Assembly: GCA_016930185.1 (NCBI GenBank) | Contig: JAFGHK010000098.1 | Span: forward strand, 1-37,934 | Length of the DNA stretch: 37,934 bases | Source of the DNA: Dehalococcoidales bacterium | GTDB lineage: Bacteria > Chloroflexota > Dehalococcoidia > Dehalococcoidales > RBG-16-60-22 | Reading direction: 5' to 3' | Shown: positions 24,088 to 36,160 of the stretch, one piece after another | Layout: the number at the start of each line of letters is the position of its first letter | Position numbering within the stretch: position 1 is the first letter of the stretch | The notes under the pieces: generated by a model | What the model saw: the letters and a program-made list of their open reading frames with translations, nothing else | What the model was told of the DNA's origin: nothing | Databases searched by the model: none | Translations under genes and position numbers: made by a program

Positions 24088-26409
24088 TCACCTCCTGCCG
24101 AAGCGTCTTCTTAACGGACCGAGGCGCTTGATAAGGGCGTTATAGACGAGGCGGCGCGCCTTGAGGATTTCCGCTTCTTCCGCCATGGCCGGTCTGTCGC
24201 CCCTCCCCCCGTAGCGACTCTCCAGGTAAGACTGTGTAATATAGTTCAGGGCTTCGGCCTGCCCCGGAAATACCTTCGCCAGACTGCCGGCAAATTCTAG
24301 AGGGGTCTGCTGAGGTTCGGGGACCAGCCCCACCATCGCCGCCAGCCTGCACATATTTACATAGCTGTCGGAAAGCAGTTTCTTCCTGTCCACGCGCCAC
24401 AGCCAGCGGAAGGAAAGCGACCTTACCAGCAGAACGATGCCTATCAATAATGCTATTACCAGGGCCGCGCCGAAAACAAAAAGCAGCGCCTGTCCCAGCT
24501 TGGCGCCGAAAGATAAGGAGTCGGCCCCGCCGGCCGTTACGTCGTCCGTCAGGCTGCCCATATTGAGATTGGCTATGCTCTGGGCATCCGGAGGCGCCGC
24601 CCAGGGCCAGTATGTGCTCCAGTTCTGCGACTGCTCGATGGTGTGGCTGGATACCAGCGGCGTATCGATAGATACCTGACTTTCCGCATTGCCGGGCGTG
24701 GCCTCGATATCCACCCATCCATAGCCGGGGAAATACACCTGCGGCCAGGCATGGTAATACCTGTCGCGTAATATATACTGTCCGGCGACATCACCCGGTT
24801 CTCCCGGGAGATAGCCGATGACAAGTCGCGACGGGACATCGATAGAGCGGAGCATCACCGCCACCGCCGAGGCAAAATGCAGGCAGAAGCCGTCCTGCCG
24901 GTCAAAAAGGAAGTAGGCAACGCTGTCGGCGTCTTCCGGGGGAGCTTCGATCTCCAGCTTGTAAGGAAAGTCGGCAAGGTACTCCACAATGGCCGTTATC
25001 TTTTCATAGGGCGTCGCCGCATTACGGGTAATGTTTTCGCTCAAAAGCCTGATTTCAGGGGGTAAATCGGCAGGCAGCTGGAGATAAACGGCTTTAACGG
25101 CCTCCGAGTAGTTATCTCCGGCGGCGGACAGTTCATCGCTGGCGGCGGTCACGACCCGCGCGGTAACCGTATAACCCTCGCCGGGATTGAGTATGCGCGC
25201 CGCGTTCACGGTCTCGATATCTCCCCCCTCCCCGGTACTCACCCTGGTCGGTATGTCCGCCGAGATAAAGCCGCCGTTGTTCAGCAGTACTTCCGTAAAT
25301 ATCTCGGTGGTAACGGCGTATTGCATGGTTACACCGTCTTCGGATTCTCCCCAGGGCGTATTAGCTTCCAGTAAAATTCTCTCCGCGTCGCTGCTGGTCC
25401 AGCCCTCGGTGGTATAGGTGCTGTACACACTCACCCGCCAGTAGGAGGGTCGCTCGGAGTAAACCACATACTCAATCTCGTCCCCCTGGTTCCATATCTC
25501 CCCGAAGTCGATATCCTTCAGCGAGCCGACCGTGCTTACCGACTGCTTGGATGGCACGACGTTGAAAATATTGTACTTGGACTCCAGGAAGTCCCTCTGC
25601 CAGGGCAGCTTGGTGGCGATATAGTCCTGCAGGCCGGTAGCCCGTACCTGCGGCGTGACCCAGGAAAACGAGGCCGCCACCCCAATTATACAGAGCAGGG
25701 AAATACCCAGATAAAGCAGGCTCCTGCCGGAATAATTGACCGGTCTCTCCTCTTTCAGGCTCCGGCCGGTCATGCGCGTGACCGCCACCAGCAGCGCGGC
25801 GGCAAAAAAGTAGAGGAAGAAGTAAATATAATATGAATCCGGCAGATTGCTAAGATTAAACAGGATAACCAGCCCGCCCATGATGGACGCCCACCAGGCG
25901 TTGTTCCGCCGCAGTACAAACCATATCGAGAGGCTGCCGATTATCCAGGCGAGTAGCGCGATAAATACCACGAAAACTACCTTCTCATCGCCGGTCAGCG
26001 CCGCCGCCGAACCCCGCAACCACGACGAGATAACATCCAGGAAATGAGTAAGCTTGGATGCCGTTTCCGGCGTCGCCAGAACGTTCATGACCTGCCACGC
26101 CGCCACGACCAGGCCGACGACTGCTACGATTAAAAACTTAAACAGTCCGAACATGCGGACTCTCGCCAGCACCACCCCTACGACTATAGAAATCAACAGG
26201 ATTAGCGTTAACGACGGCTGGGGGTCGACCCAGTGCGCCTGCTCTACGGACAGCACGGCCATTTCCAGGGTGAGAAAAACCAGGGCTACCTTCAGCCAGC
26301 TCTGCCAGCCTCCCCACTCCACTCCGCTCTCCCGCGACTTAATATCGCGGTTGCCGGACTGTTTTTTCCAGAAGAAAAACCGCTTCTTTTGCCTCGCGTC
26401 CTTGTTCAC
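24088..26409 (-). CDS. Transglutaminase-like membrane protein (TgpA/DUF3488-like, GTG start)
   Basis: N-terminal TM segments; DGFCLHFASAVAVMLRSIDVPSRLVIGYLPGEPGD...YYHAWPQVYFPGYGWVDIEATPG (Cys-His-Asp); C-terminal TM and DUF4129-like tail. Confidence 0.92.
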   Translation of the reverse strand: MNKDARQKKRFFFWKKQSGNRDIKSRESGVEWGGWQSWLKVALVFLTLEMAVLSVEQAHWVDPQPSLTLILLISIVVGVVLARVRMFGLFKFLIVAVVGLVVAAWQVMNVLATPETASKLTHFLDVISSWLRGSAAALTGDEKVVFVVFIALLAWIIGSLSIWFVLRRNNAWWASIMGGLVILFNLSNLPDSYYIYFFLYFFAAALLVAVTRMTGRSLKEERPVNYSGRSLLYLGISLLCIIGVAASFSWVTPQVRATGLQDYIATKLPWQRDFLESKYNIFNVVPSKQSVSTVGSLKDIDFGEIWNQGDEIEYVVYSERPSYWRVSVYSTYTTEGWTSSDAERILLEANTPWGESEDGVTMQYAVTTEIFTEVLLNNGGFISADIPTRVSTGEGGDIETVNAARILNPGEGYTVTARVVTAASDELSAAGDNYSEAVKAVYLQLPADLPPEIRLLSENITRNAATPYEKITAIVEYLADFPYKLEIEAPPEDADSVAYFLFDRQDGFCLHFASAVAVMLRSIDVPSRLVIGYLPGEPGDVAGQYILRDRYYHAWPQVYFPGYGWVDIEATPGNAESQVSIDTPLVSSHTIEQSQNWSTYWPWAAPPDAQSIANLNMGSLTDDVTAGGADSLSFGAKLGQALLFVFGAALVIALLIGIVLLVRSLSFRWLWRVDRKKLLSDSYVNMCRLAAMVGLVPEPQQTPLEFAGSLAKVFPGQAEALNYITQSYLESRYGGRGDRPAMAEEAEILKARRLVYNALIKRLGPLRRRFGRR

Positions 26410-26411
26410 GG

Positions 26412-27644
26412 CTAATACCCCATCCCCGTATATGGCAGTGGCGAAAGAATAAATCGACTGTCCAGGGCCCTGCCCAGCTCCGCGCCCCGCCTGACGGTAT
26501 AAACATACATGCCGCTTGCGACCAGGCCGCGCGAGGTTTCAGCCGCGCTTACATCTCCCCCGAAGGTAGCGGCGTCCAGCAGGACGGCGGTGACCACGGT
26601 ACTGCGGCCGGCGAGTCGCCGCAGGGCGGCCTGTATATTGCCGGAAGGGGTGATAATAACGACTGCGGAACCCGGCTCGAAACGCTCCTCCTGTGAGGCC
26701 AGTAAAGCATCGAGCGTCAGTCTGCTGTTGGCCTTGATTACCGCCAGCGCCTGCATCAGTTCTTCCAGGTGCTCGTCGCCGGTGTCCGGCAGGAAAAGAA
26801 AAGACTTATCGCCGGAAGCCATCAGCCCCACGTTCTTTTCGCTGTCGATGTATTTTTTAATCAGGGACGCAGCGATTGTCACGGCGTATTCTTCGGTCGT
26901 TTCTTCCCCCTCGCCGAAATGCGCCGTTTCGTGCATGTCCAGCACAATCCAGATATCTTTATATGAATAATTAACCGTATCGGGGTCGAATTCCTTGACC
27001 ATCAGGTTGCCCGTGTGCGCCGTGGTACGCCAGTGGATGTTGCGCAGGCTGTCGCCGCTGATATACTGCCGTACGCGTGCGGCGTTGATGCCTGACTCGC
27101 TGGTGAACCAGCGCCGCTTGCTCGCCCCCGGCTCCTGCCGCGGCAGCGCCTGGAAAAAAGGCAGGTCGATACTCTTGGGATAGACGATGATGCTCCTCTT
27201 GTTCATGATGCGCTCTTTTACCGAAAAGAACCCGAGGGGGTCGGTAACTTTGACGATGAAATTGCCCATGTCGTACGAGCCGCGCCGGCGTCCTATGCCC
27301 TCGCCGCGCCAGCTGTAAGACCCCTGCGCCGGCAGGTGGAAGGTAGCCGTGCCCTGGTAGTCCGGTAAATCCGTGTCCTCCCGCGCCTCTATTAAGGCGG
27401 TAGGCAGCCTGCCCCGGTTGTAAAAGGTGTATTCCTGCTCGAAACGTTCCCCCACCCGGCAGGACCGCGATAGCTTGGTCACTTTGCCGTCGATGCGGCG
27501 GACATTCATGCGCATCCATATATAGCTCATGAAAAGCAGCGCTACCAGGAAAATAAAAAAGCGCCACAGCATAATCGACCCGGTGGCTAAGGCCAAGGCT
27601 AACGTGAAAATCAGGATAACGGTGACAGGCCAGCGAATTCTCAT
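26412..27644 (-). CDS. DUF58 domain protein
   Basis: YISGDSLRNIHWRTTAHTGNLMVKEFDPD (DUF58 signature), DIWIVLDMHE; two N-terminal TM segments. Confidence 0.92.
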   Translation of the reverse strand: MRIRWPVTVILIFTLALALATGSIMLWRFFIFLVALLFMSYIWMRMNVRRIDGKVTKLSRSCRVGERFEQEYTFYNRGRLPTALIEAREDTDLPDYQGTATFHLPAQGSYSWRGEGIGRRRGSYDMGNFIVKVTDPLGFFSVKERIMNKRSIIVYPKSIDLPFFQALPRQEPGASKRRWFTSESGINAARVRQYISGDSLRNIHWRTTAHTGNLMVKEFDPDTVNYSYKDIWIVLDMHETAHFGEGEETTEEYAVTIAASLIKKYIDSEKNVGLMASGDKSFLFLPDTGDEHLEELMQALAVIKANSRLTLDALLASQEERFEPGSAVVIITPSGNIQAALRRLAGRSTVVTAVLLDAATFGGDVSAAETSRGLVASGMYVYTVRRGAELGRALDSRFILSPLPYTGMGY

Positions 27645-27690
27645 TTTTCAAAAGCCGTGAAAAGGACTATTCCCTATTGTTACCCCCGGT

Positions 27691-28698
27691 TTATCGTTCG
27701 GGGATTGCGCCGGGCACGGGCGTGCTCTTCAGTATTTCGGCTATAAAGGTACGGCTGTCCTTGCCCTGTGACTGCCCTGCGGAGGACACCAGCGAGCGGT
27801 GCGCCAGGGCGGGCTCGGCCAGGGCTTTAATATCATCCGGCAAAACGTAATCGCGTCCCAGCAGTAGGGCCCATGCCTGCGCCGTGCGGAAAAGGGCCAG
27901 CGAGCCGCGCGGCGACGCGCCGAGGTATATCGACGGGTGGCGGCGGGTCGCCTCCACCAGCGTCACGATGTACTGCTTGACAAGGTCGTCCACATAGACC
28001 TTTTTGACCGTCTCCTGGAGCATTACAACATCTGCTACTTCGACTACGGGGCTGATTTGCTCGATGGGGTGGATAATCTGCTGTTTTTCTATAATGGCTA
28101 TCTCTTCCTCTGCGGATGGATAGCCGATGTTAATCCGCAGTAAAAACCTGTCCAGCTGGGCTTCGGGGAGGGGAAAAGTGCCCTCGTACTCGATTGGGTT
28201 CTGCGTGGCCAGGACATGGAAGGGTAAGGGCATCTTGTGCGTGACGCCTTCCACGGTAAGCTGTCTTTCCTCCATTGCCTCCAGCAGGGCCGACTGCACT
28301 CGCGGTGTGGCGCGGTTTATCTCGTCCGCCAGCACCACCTGCGCGTCGATAGGGCCGGGGTGAAACTCGAAATCGCCGGTTTTTTGATTATAAACGGTAA
28401 CGCCGATGATATCGCCGGGCAGCATATCCGGCGTGAACTGGATACGCTTGAAACTGCAGTGAATCGACTTCGCCAGGCTACGGGCCAGCATGGTCTTGCC
28501 CAGACCGGGGGCGTCCTCGATAAGCAGGTGCCCCTGGCTTATTAAAGCTATGACCGCCAGACGTACCGCCTCCGGCTTGCCGACCATTACTTTTTCTACG
28601 TTCTGGACGATTTTTTCGGCTAGCTTTTTGGCTTTATCTATATCAACGTCCGGTTTGGCTCTTTCCGTTTCCGTTCCCATGTCTAATTTCTTCGCCAT
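27691..28698 (-). CDS. MoxR-family AAA ATPase
   Basis: [21 protein letters not shown] (Walker A), [27 protein letters not shown] (Walker B), [30 protein letters not shown] before ATG 28698. Confidence 0.95.
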   Translation of the reverse strand: MAKKLDMGTETERAKPDVDIDKAKKLAEKIVQNVEKVMVGKPEAVRLAVIALISQGHLLIEDAPGLGKTMLARSLAKSIHCSFKRIQFTPDMLPGDIIGVTVYNQKTGDFEFHPGPIDAQVVLADEINRATPRVQSALLEAMEERQLTVEGVTHKMPLPFHVLATQNPIEYEGTFPLPEAQLDRFLLRINIGYPSAEEEIAIIEKQQIIHPIEQISPVVEVADVVMLQETVKKVYVDDLVKQYIVTLVEATRRHPSIYLGASPRGSLALFRTAQAWALLLGRDYVLPDDIKALAEPALAHRSLVSSAGQSQGKDSRTFIAEILKSTPVPGAIPER

Positions 28699-28817
28699 AA
28701 TCTCCTGATTCGAGTATATCATAAGAAAAAATGGTACACAAAAGAACTCTTCTTTAACAAATAGTCACACATAGGGCCCAACGGTGCCGCTCCGCCTTAA
28801 AAATGCCCCTTTTTTCC

Positions 28818-28846
28818 TTTACTGTAAAGCTATAAAATGATATAAT
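28818..28846 (+). promoter_or_regulatory. Predicted sigma70-type promoter for gyrB
   Basis: TTTACT (28818-28823), 17 nt spacer, perfect TATAAT (28841-28846). Confidence 0.6.
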
Positions 28847-28975
28847 AATAACGGTCAAATGAGTGAAATATCCGGTTTTCACAGGGCATATCATCATGTG
28901 GCCGCCAACTGCACAGGGAATACCATTCCCCGCGAACACCAGCCTGCGAGTGTCTCCTATTATCCCGACCGTTAA

Positions 28976-31623
<2,648 letters not shown>

Positions 31624-31718
31624 TGTCATCAACCTCCCTTCGTTTGTGCCACACAAGCAAATTCTAGCGAATCTAAGACCTTTTTTGGTCTCCTGACATA
31701 TTATCCATGCGCGCCTAT

Positions 31719-31746
31719 ATAATAGCACAAAAAAAGAAAGTGTCTA
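31719..31746 (-). promoter_or_regulatory. Predicted sigma70-type promoter for the lipoprotein gene
   Basis: Minus strand TAGACA (31741-31746), 16 nt, TATTAT (31719-31724). Confidence 0.5.
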
Positions 31747-31777
31747 GACCGGCGGGAAAAGGGTTTCCTGTTCTGGT

Positions 31778-32341
31778 CTATTTACCCTGAATAATAGAGA
31801 AGAACTCGGCGCGGCTGGCAGCCTTGGAGCGGAAGGCGCCCCGCAGCGCTGAAGTGATAACGTTACTGCCGGGCTTTTTAATACCCCGCATAATCATGCA
31901 CATATGCTCCGCCTGCACAACCACCCCCACCCCGCTGGCTTTAAGTCCTTTATAGATAGTATCCGCGATGTCCGTGGTCATCCGTTCCTGTACCTGCGGC
32001 CGGCGGGCAATCGTCTCCACCACTCTGGCTAGCTTGCTGATGCCTACGATACGCCCCTCATCATTGGGAATATAACCCACGTGGGCTACCCCAAAGAAAG
32101 GCAGCAGGTGGTGTTCGCACATGGAATAAAACGGGATGTCCTTCAGCACCACCATCTCCCGGTGCCCCATCTCAAAGCCTACCTCCAGGTCTTCGCCGGC
32201 GTCTTTATGCAAACCCTGAAAAAGCTCGGCGTACATTTCCGCCACACGCTGCGGCGTTTCCTCCAATCCTTCCCGGGAGGGGTCTTCGCCGATAGCTTCG
32301 ATGATTTCATGTACCGCTTTTTCTATTTTTGCCTTGTTCAT
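31778..32341 (-). CDS. folE: GTP cyclohydrolase I
   Basis: DPSREGLEETPQRVAEMYAELF, FYSMCEHHLLPFFGVAHVGYIP, LARVVETIARRPQVQERMT, AEHMCMIMRGIKKPGS. Confidence 0.97.
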   Translation of the reverse strand: MNKAKIEKAVHEIIEAIGEDPSREGLEETPQRVAEMYAELFQGLHKDAGEDLEVGFEMGHREMVVLKDIPFYSMCEHHLLPFFGVAHVGYIPNDEGRIVGISKLARVVETIARRPQVQERMTTDIADTIYKGLKASGVGVVVQAEHMCMIMRGIKKPGSNVITSALRGAFRSKAASRAEFFSIIQGK

Positions 32342-32356
32342 AATGCCCGTCTCCTT

Positions 32357-33412
32357 TTACTTGCCCCACCCCAGGGCCTTCTCTACCGCCTCGGCATCGC
32401 CGGGGAGCTCAAGAATCTTGGGGGTCTTTTTCAGAGCTGTCTCGGTATCTTTAAGTCCGTTGCCGGTTACGATACATACGATTACCTGTTGGGAAAATTT
32501 ACGACCCTGCTGCGTCAGCTTAACCAGGCCTGCCAGCGACGCCCCCGAAGCCGGCTCCCCGAAAATCCCCGCCTCTGACGCCATGATTCTTTGCGCCGCC
32601 AGTATTTCCTCGTCGCTGACCATATCTATGATGCCGTCGGACTCGTCGCGGGCAGCGACGGCCTTCTGCCAGCTGGCCGGGTTGCCGATGCGTATGGCGG
32701 TAGCCACCGTTTCCGGCTTCTCGACTACATGCCCCCTTACGATAGGCGCCGCCCCCTCGGCCTGGAAGCCGTACATCTTCGGCTTTTTAGTCGCCTTGCC
32801 CGCCTCGTAATATTCCTTGAAGCCCTTCCAGTAGGCCGTGATGTTGCCTGCATTGCCCACCGGCAAAAAGAGGTAGTCCGGCGCGTCGCCGAGGACATCG
32901 ATAATCTCGAAAGCGGCGGTCTTTTGCCCCTCGATGCGGTTGGGATTGAGAGAATTTACCAGCGTTACCGGGTTTCTCTCCGAGAGCTTGCGGACGATTT
33001 TAAGCGCCATGTCAAAATTGCCGTCGATGGCGACGATTTTCGCCCCGTAAACGATTGCCTGCGCCAGTTTACCCAGGGCGATTTTCCCGCCGGGGATAAC
33101 GACCACGCATTCAAGCCCGCAGTAAGCGGCAAAGGCGGCGGCCGAAGCGCTGGTGTTGCCCGTCGAGGCGCATATTACAGCCTTGCTGCCCTCCTCCACC
33201 GCTTTAGCCACCGCCACCACCATGCCCCGGTCCTTGAAAGAGCCGGTAGGCTGGCAGCCCTCCAGCTTAAAATAAAGCTCGCCGCAGCCGTACTTTTTCG
33301 CCAGCTTATCGCTCTTGACCAGCGGCGTGTCCCCCTCCCCGATTGTAAACATGGGGGTCTTGCCGGTAACGGGGAGGTATTTTTTATATTGCTCAATAAC
33401 GCCCTTTTTCAG
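32357..33412 (-). CDS. thrC: Threonine synthase (probable CTG start at 33412; ORF track starts at ATG 33352)
   Basis: GEGDTPLV, GCQPTGSFKDRGM (PLP lysine), CASTGNTSASAAA; upstream in-frame codons give LKKGVIEQYKKYLPVTGKTP, the usual family N-terminus. Confidence 0.92.
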   Translation of the reverse strand: MKKGVIEQYKKYLPVTGKTPMFTIGEGDTPLVKSDKLAKKYGCGELYFKLEGCQPTGSFKDRGMVVAVAKAVEEGSKAVICASTGNTSASAAAFAAYCGLECVVVIPGGKIALGKLAQAIVYGAKIVAIDGNFDMALKIVRKLSERNPVTLVNSLNPNRIEGQKTAAFEIIDVLGDAPDYLFLPVGNAGNITAYWKGFKEYYEAGKATKKPKMYGFQAEGAAPIVRGHVVEKPETVATAIRIGNPASWQKAVAARDESDGIIDMVSDEEILAAQRIMASEAGIFGEPASGASLAGLVKLTQQGRKFSQQVIVCIVTGNGLKDTETALKKTPKILELPGDAEAVEKALGWGK

Positions 33413-33414
33413 CG

Positions 33415-34728
33415 TTAGCCTCCTTCTATATCCTCCACGCGGATAAAGTTGCTTACTTCCTTCACTACTTCAAGCCCTCCGAGCTGGCGGATGGCTTTCT
33501 GCATGGCTTTTTCCCCGGCCGGGTGCGTCATAATCACGATTTCCGCCGTCTTCGTTTTTTCGTCCGACTCCGGCTGGATGGCCGATGAGATGCTGATTTT
33601 ATTCCTGCCGAACACGGCTGAAATCTGCGCCAGCACGCCGGGTCGGTCTTTGGCCGCCAGCCTGATATAATACTGCGTCACGATATCGGCCATGGGCTTG
33701 ATGGTCTTGCCGGGCACTTCCTTCCAGGTTGAAAGACTGCCCACGCCCAGCGCGATTTTTCGCGCCGACGAAACAACATCCGCAACGACGGCGCTGGAAG
33801 TGGGCCTGGCGCCGGCGCCCTCGCCGACGAACATCACCTTGCCCACCAGGTCGCCTTCTACATGCACGGCATTGTAAACGCCGTCTATCTTGGCCAGGAA
33901 AGAGTCCTGCGGTATAAATACCGGGTGTACCCTGGCTTCGATGGTATCTTCATTCTGCTTGGCTATCGCCAGCAGCTTGATGGCAAAGCCGAGTTCCCGG
34001 GCGTAGCGGAAGTCGCGCCCGGTCAGGCGCGTAATCCCCTCGCAGTAAATATCTTGAGGCCGCACCCGCATCTGGAACGCCAGCGAGGTAAGTATGGCCA
34101 GCTTGTAATTGGCGTCTGTACCCTCGATATCGTTTTCCGGGTTTGGTTCCGCGTAGCCAAGTTTCTGGGCTTTCTTCAGCGCCGAGGCAAAGTCCGTGCC
34201 TTCTTTAGCCATCATCGAGAGGATATAGTTGGTGGTCCCGTTGATAATGGCATAGATGGCGTTTATCTTATTCGCCACCAGGTCGTGCTTGAACGGGGCG
34301 ATAAGCGGAATGCCCCCGCCGACGCTTGCCTCGTATTGCAGCCCGACCCCTTTTTTCTGCGCCAGGGCCAGCAGTTCTATGCCGCGCTTGGCAATCAGCT
34401 CTTTGTTGGAGGTGATTACATGCTTGCCCCCGTTAATGGCCCTTTTCAGGTAGTCGAACGCCGGTTTCTCCCCGCCGATAGCTTCGACGACGATATCGAT
34501 GCCGGGCTCGCGGAAAAATTCGTCATCATCGGTGGTGAACAGTCGGGCAGACATCTTCTTTGCCTGCGGGCGCTTTAAGTCCTGCGGCAGGACCTTAATC
34601 TTGCGCAGGATGAGCGGGCAGCCGACCTTTTCCGCCAGTTCATCGGCTTTCTCCGTGAGTACCCTGGCGACCTGTCCGGCGATTACCCCCAGACCCAGTA
34701 ACCCGATACCTATGCTTTTCTTCTTCAT
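33415..34728 (-). CDS. hom: Homoserine dehydrogenase with C-terminal ACT domain
   Basis: IGIGLLGLGVIAGQVARVL, VVEAIGG, VITSNKELIAKRG, YEASVGGGIPLI, INGTTNYILSMM, AKDRPGVLAQISAVFGRNKISISS. Confidence 0.95.
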   Translation of the reverse strand: MKKKSIGIGLLGLGVIAGQVARVLTEKADELAEKVGCPLILRKIKVLPQDLKRPQAKKMSARLFTTDDDEFFREPGIDIVVEAIGGEKPAFDYLKRAINGGKHVITSNKELIAKRGIELLALAQKKGVGLQYEASVGGGIPLIAPFKHDLVANKINAIYAIINGTTNYILSMMAKEGTDFASALKKAQKLGYAEPNPENDIEGTDANYKLAILTSLAFQMRVRPQDIYCEGITRLTGRDFRYARELGFAIKLLAIAKQNEDTIEARVHPVFIPQDSFLAKIDGVYNAVHVEGDLVGKVMFVGEGAGARPTSSAVVADVVSSARKIALGVGSLSTWKEVPGKTIKPMADIVTQYYIRLAAKDRPGVLAQISAVFGRNKISISSAIQPESDEKTKTAEIVIMTHPAGEKAMQKAIRQLGGLEVVKEVSNFIRVEDIEGG

Positions 34729-34747
34729 TTTATGTTCCCCTGACACT

Positions 34748-36031
34748 TTACAACTGCCGGCGCGCTCGTTCAACAGCCCACTCGTCCAGTTCGAAATCTT
34801 CAAGCAGGTGATTGATTATAAACTCCGTAGACTCTTCATGCATTTTAGTCGACCATTCGCTATAAAGGCTTTCAATTAACGTATCCCGGTCTTCAGTGGA
34901 TAACGTCCGGTTTTCGTCTCTATCGACAACCTGCACTACCCAGGCACCGCCCCGCGTGTACAGGGTATCTTCGCGCAAGGGCTGGCTCCACTGCCCTATT
35001 TCCACTGTCGGACTGAACACATATCCGTTGAAAACATTGGTGATGTTTTGCGTGACGCTAATCAAGCCGAGTTCGCCGTGTCCGGCTTCTGAAGAGCTGT
35101 ACTGGGATAAATTATCGGCAATAGGAGCAAGGTCTTCCCCGGCTTCCAGCCTGGCTCTGACTTCTATTGCCAGCTCCTCATTGCTTAAAAAGAGAGCCGA
35201 CACATTGGCAGTGTTCTCGTCCGACCCTTCATTGACCCGAAGCAACCAGTATCCCAGCTGTTTATAAGACTCGTTATCGCTCAAGGGCGGGCTTACGTCT
35301 CCCGGATTTACATTCATATCTTTTACATATTCAAATGGAATTTCAGAGACCAGCTGGTCTTCCAATATGCTTATGGGATGCCACCCGAAATCACCCCCAT
35401 TTTGCTTGGAATAATAGTTAAGCGCATATTCCTCGGCCAGCATCGTGAAATTTTCGCCGTTGATAATCAGTTCACGTAGCATCGCGGCCACGGCATCGCT
35501 TTCCACCAGCATAGCCCTCACGTGCACCTGATTAGCGGTCGCCGATACCATATTTTCAAAATATCCGCTTTTTACCTCGTGTGGTAATAATTGTCCCCTG
35601 ACCATATTCAAGGCGAATTCGCTGACAGGAATACCGGTGCCTTCCAGGTATTGTGCGGCTTCCTCGTCGCTGATAACGATACCTAGCTCGGCCGCCTTCT
35701 GTATCAGCAGTGCTTCAGTTATAATCTGGCCCGCCACCGAACTTGCTATTTGCGCCACGTCTCCGGAAGCCGGGTTGCTACCGTAAAAAACCAGCGCGTC
35801 GATATAATAGGCGGCATCGTACTTTTTATCGAATACCTCGATTACCGTTTTATGCATCGGCAAATATTCGCCCACCAGCCATCCACCCAGAATAATGCCG
35901 ATAATAGCAACGACAATTGCAATTCCCCCGAAGAAGAATATACGCTGCCGACGCTGCTGCTTTTTATAATGCGACAACTGACGTTTGGTGTATTCGCGTG
36001 GTTTGCTTTCGGTTTTTCTTTTCTTAGCCAA
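34748..36031 (-). CDS. Membrane-anchored SurA/parvulin-type peptidyl-prolyl isomerase
   Basis: Basic N-terminus and one TM; QVHVRAMLVES...FTMLAEEYALNYYSKQNGGDFGWHP and a second repeat FLSNEELAIEVRARLEAGEDLAPIADNLSQYSSSEAGHGELGLIS. Confidence 0.85.
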   Translation of the reverse strand: MAKKRKTESKPREYTKRQLSHYKKQQRRQRIFFFGGIAIVVAIIGIILGGWLVGEYLPMHKTVIEVFDKKYDAAYYIDALVFYGSNPASGDVAQIASSVAGQIITEALLIQKAAELGIVISDEEAAQYLEGTGIPVSEFALNMVRGQLLPHEVKSGYFENMVSATANQVHVRAMLVESDAVAAMLRELIINGENFTMLAEEYALNYYSKQNGGDFGWHPISILEDQLVSEIPFEYVKDMNVNPGDVSPPLSDNESYKQLGYWLLRVNEGSDENTANVSALFLSNEELAIEVRARLEAGEDLAPIADNLSQYSSSEAGHGELGLISVTQNITNVFNGYVFSPTVEIGQWSQPLREDTLYTRGGAWVVQVVDRDENRTLSTEDRDTLIESLYSEWSTKMHEESTEFIINHLLEDFELDEWAVERARRQL

Positions 36032-36160
36032 GTTAGTATCCCTTCATCTCAAATTATAAAATCACCCCGGTACTTAACATATATTATTTATAATGTAATG
36101 GATTGAAGGACTGATTTCAAATATTGCCTGTTACAATGCTGATAATCTGAATTTTTTAAG

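Noticed and set aside
26971-27651. 226-aa minus-strand ORF in an alternative frame of the DUF58 gene
   Set aside because: Same strand, alternate frame to a clear DUF58 protein; low-complexity Arg/Gly/His composition
28754-28939. 61-aa minus-strand ORF in the gyrB leader
   Set aside because: No homology or RBS; better explained as promoter/leader of gyrB
31674-31691. AGACC-TTTTTT-GGTCT inverted repeat near the lipoprotein start
   Set aside because: Only 5 bp with an A/T loop and no following T-run on either strand; likely incidental
32591-33418. 275-aa plus-strand ORF antisense to thrC
   Set aside because: Shadow ORF; thrC is unambiguous
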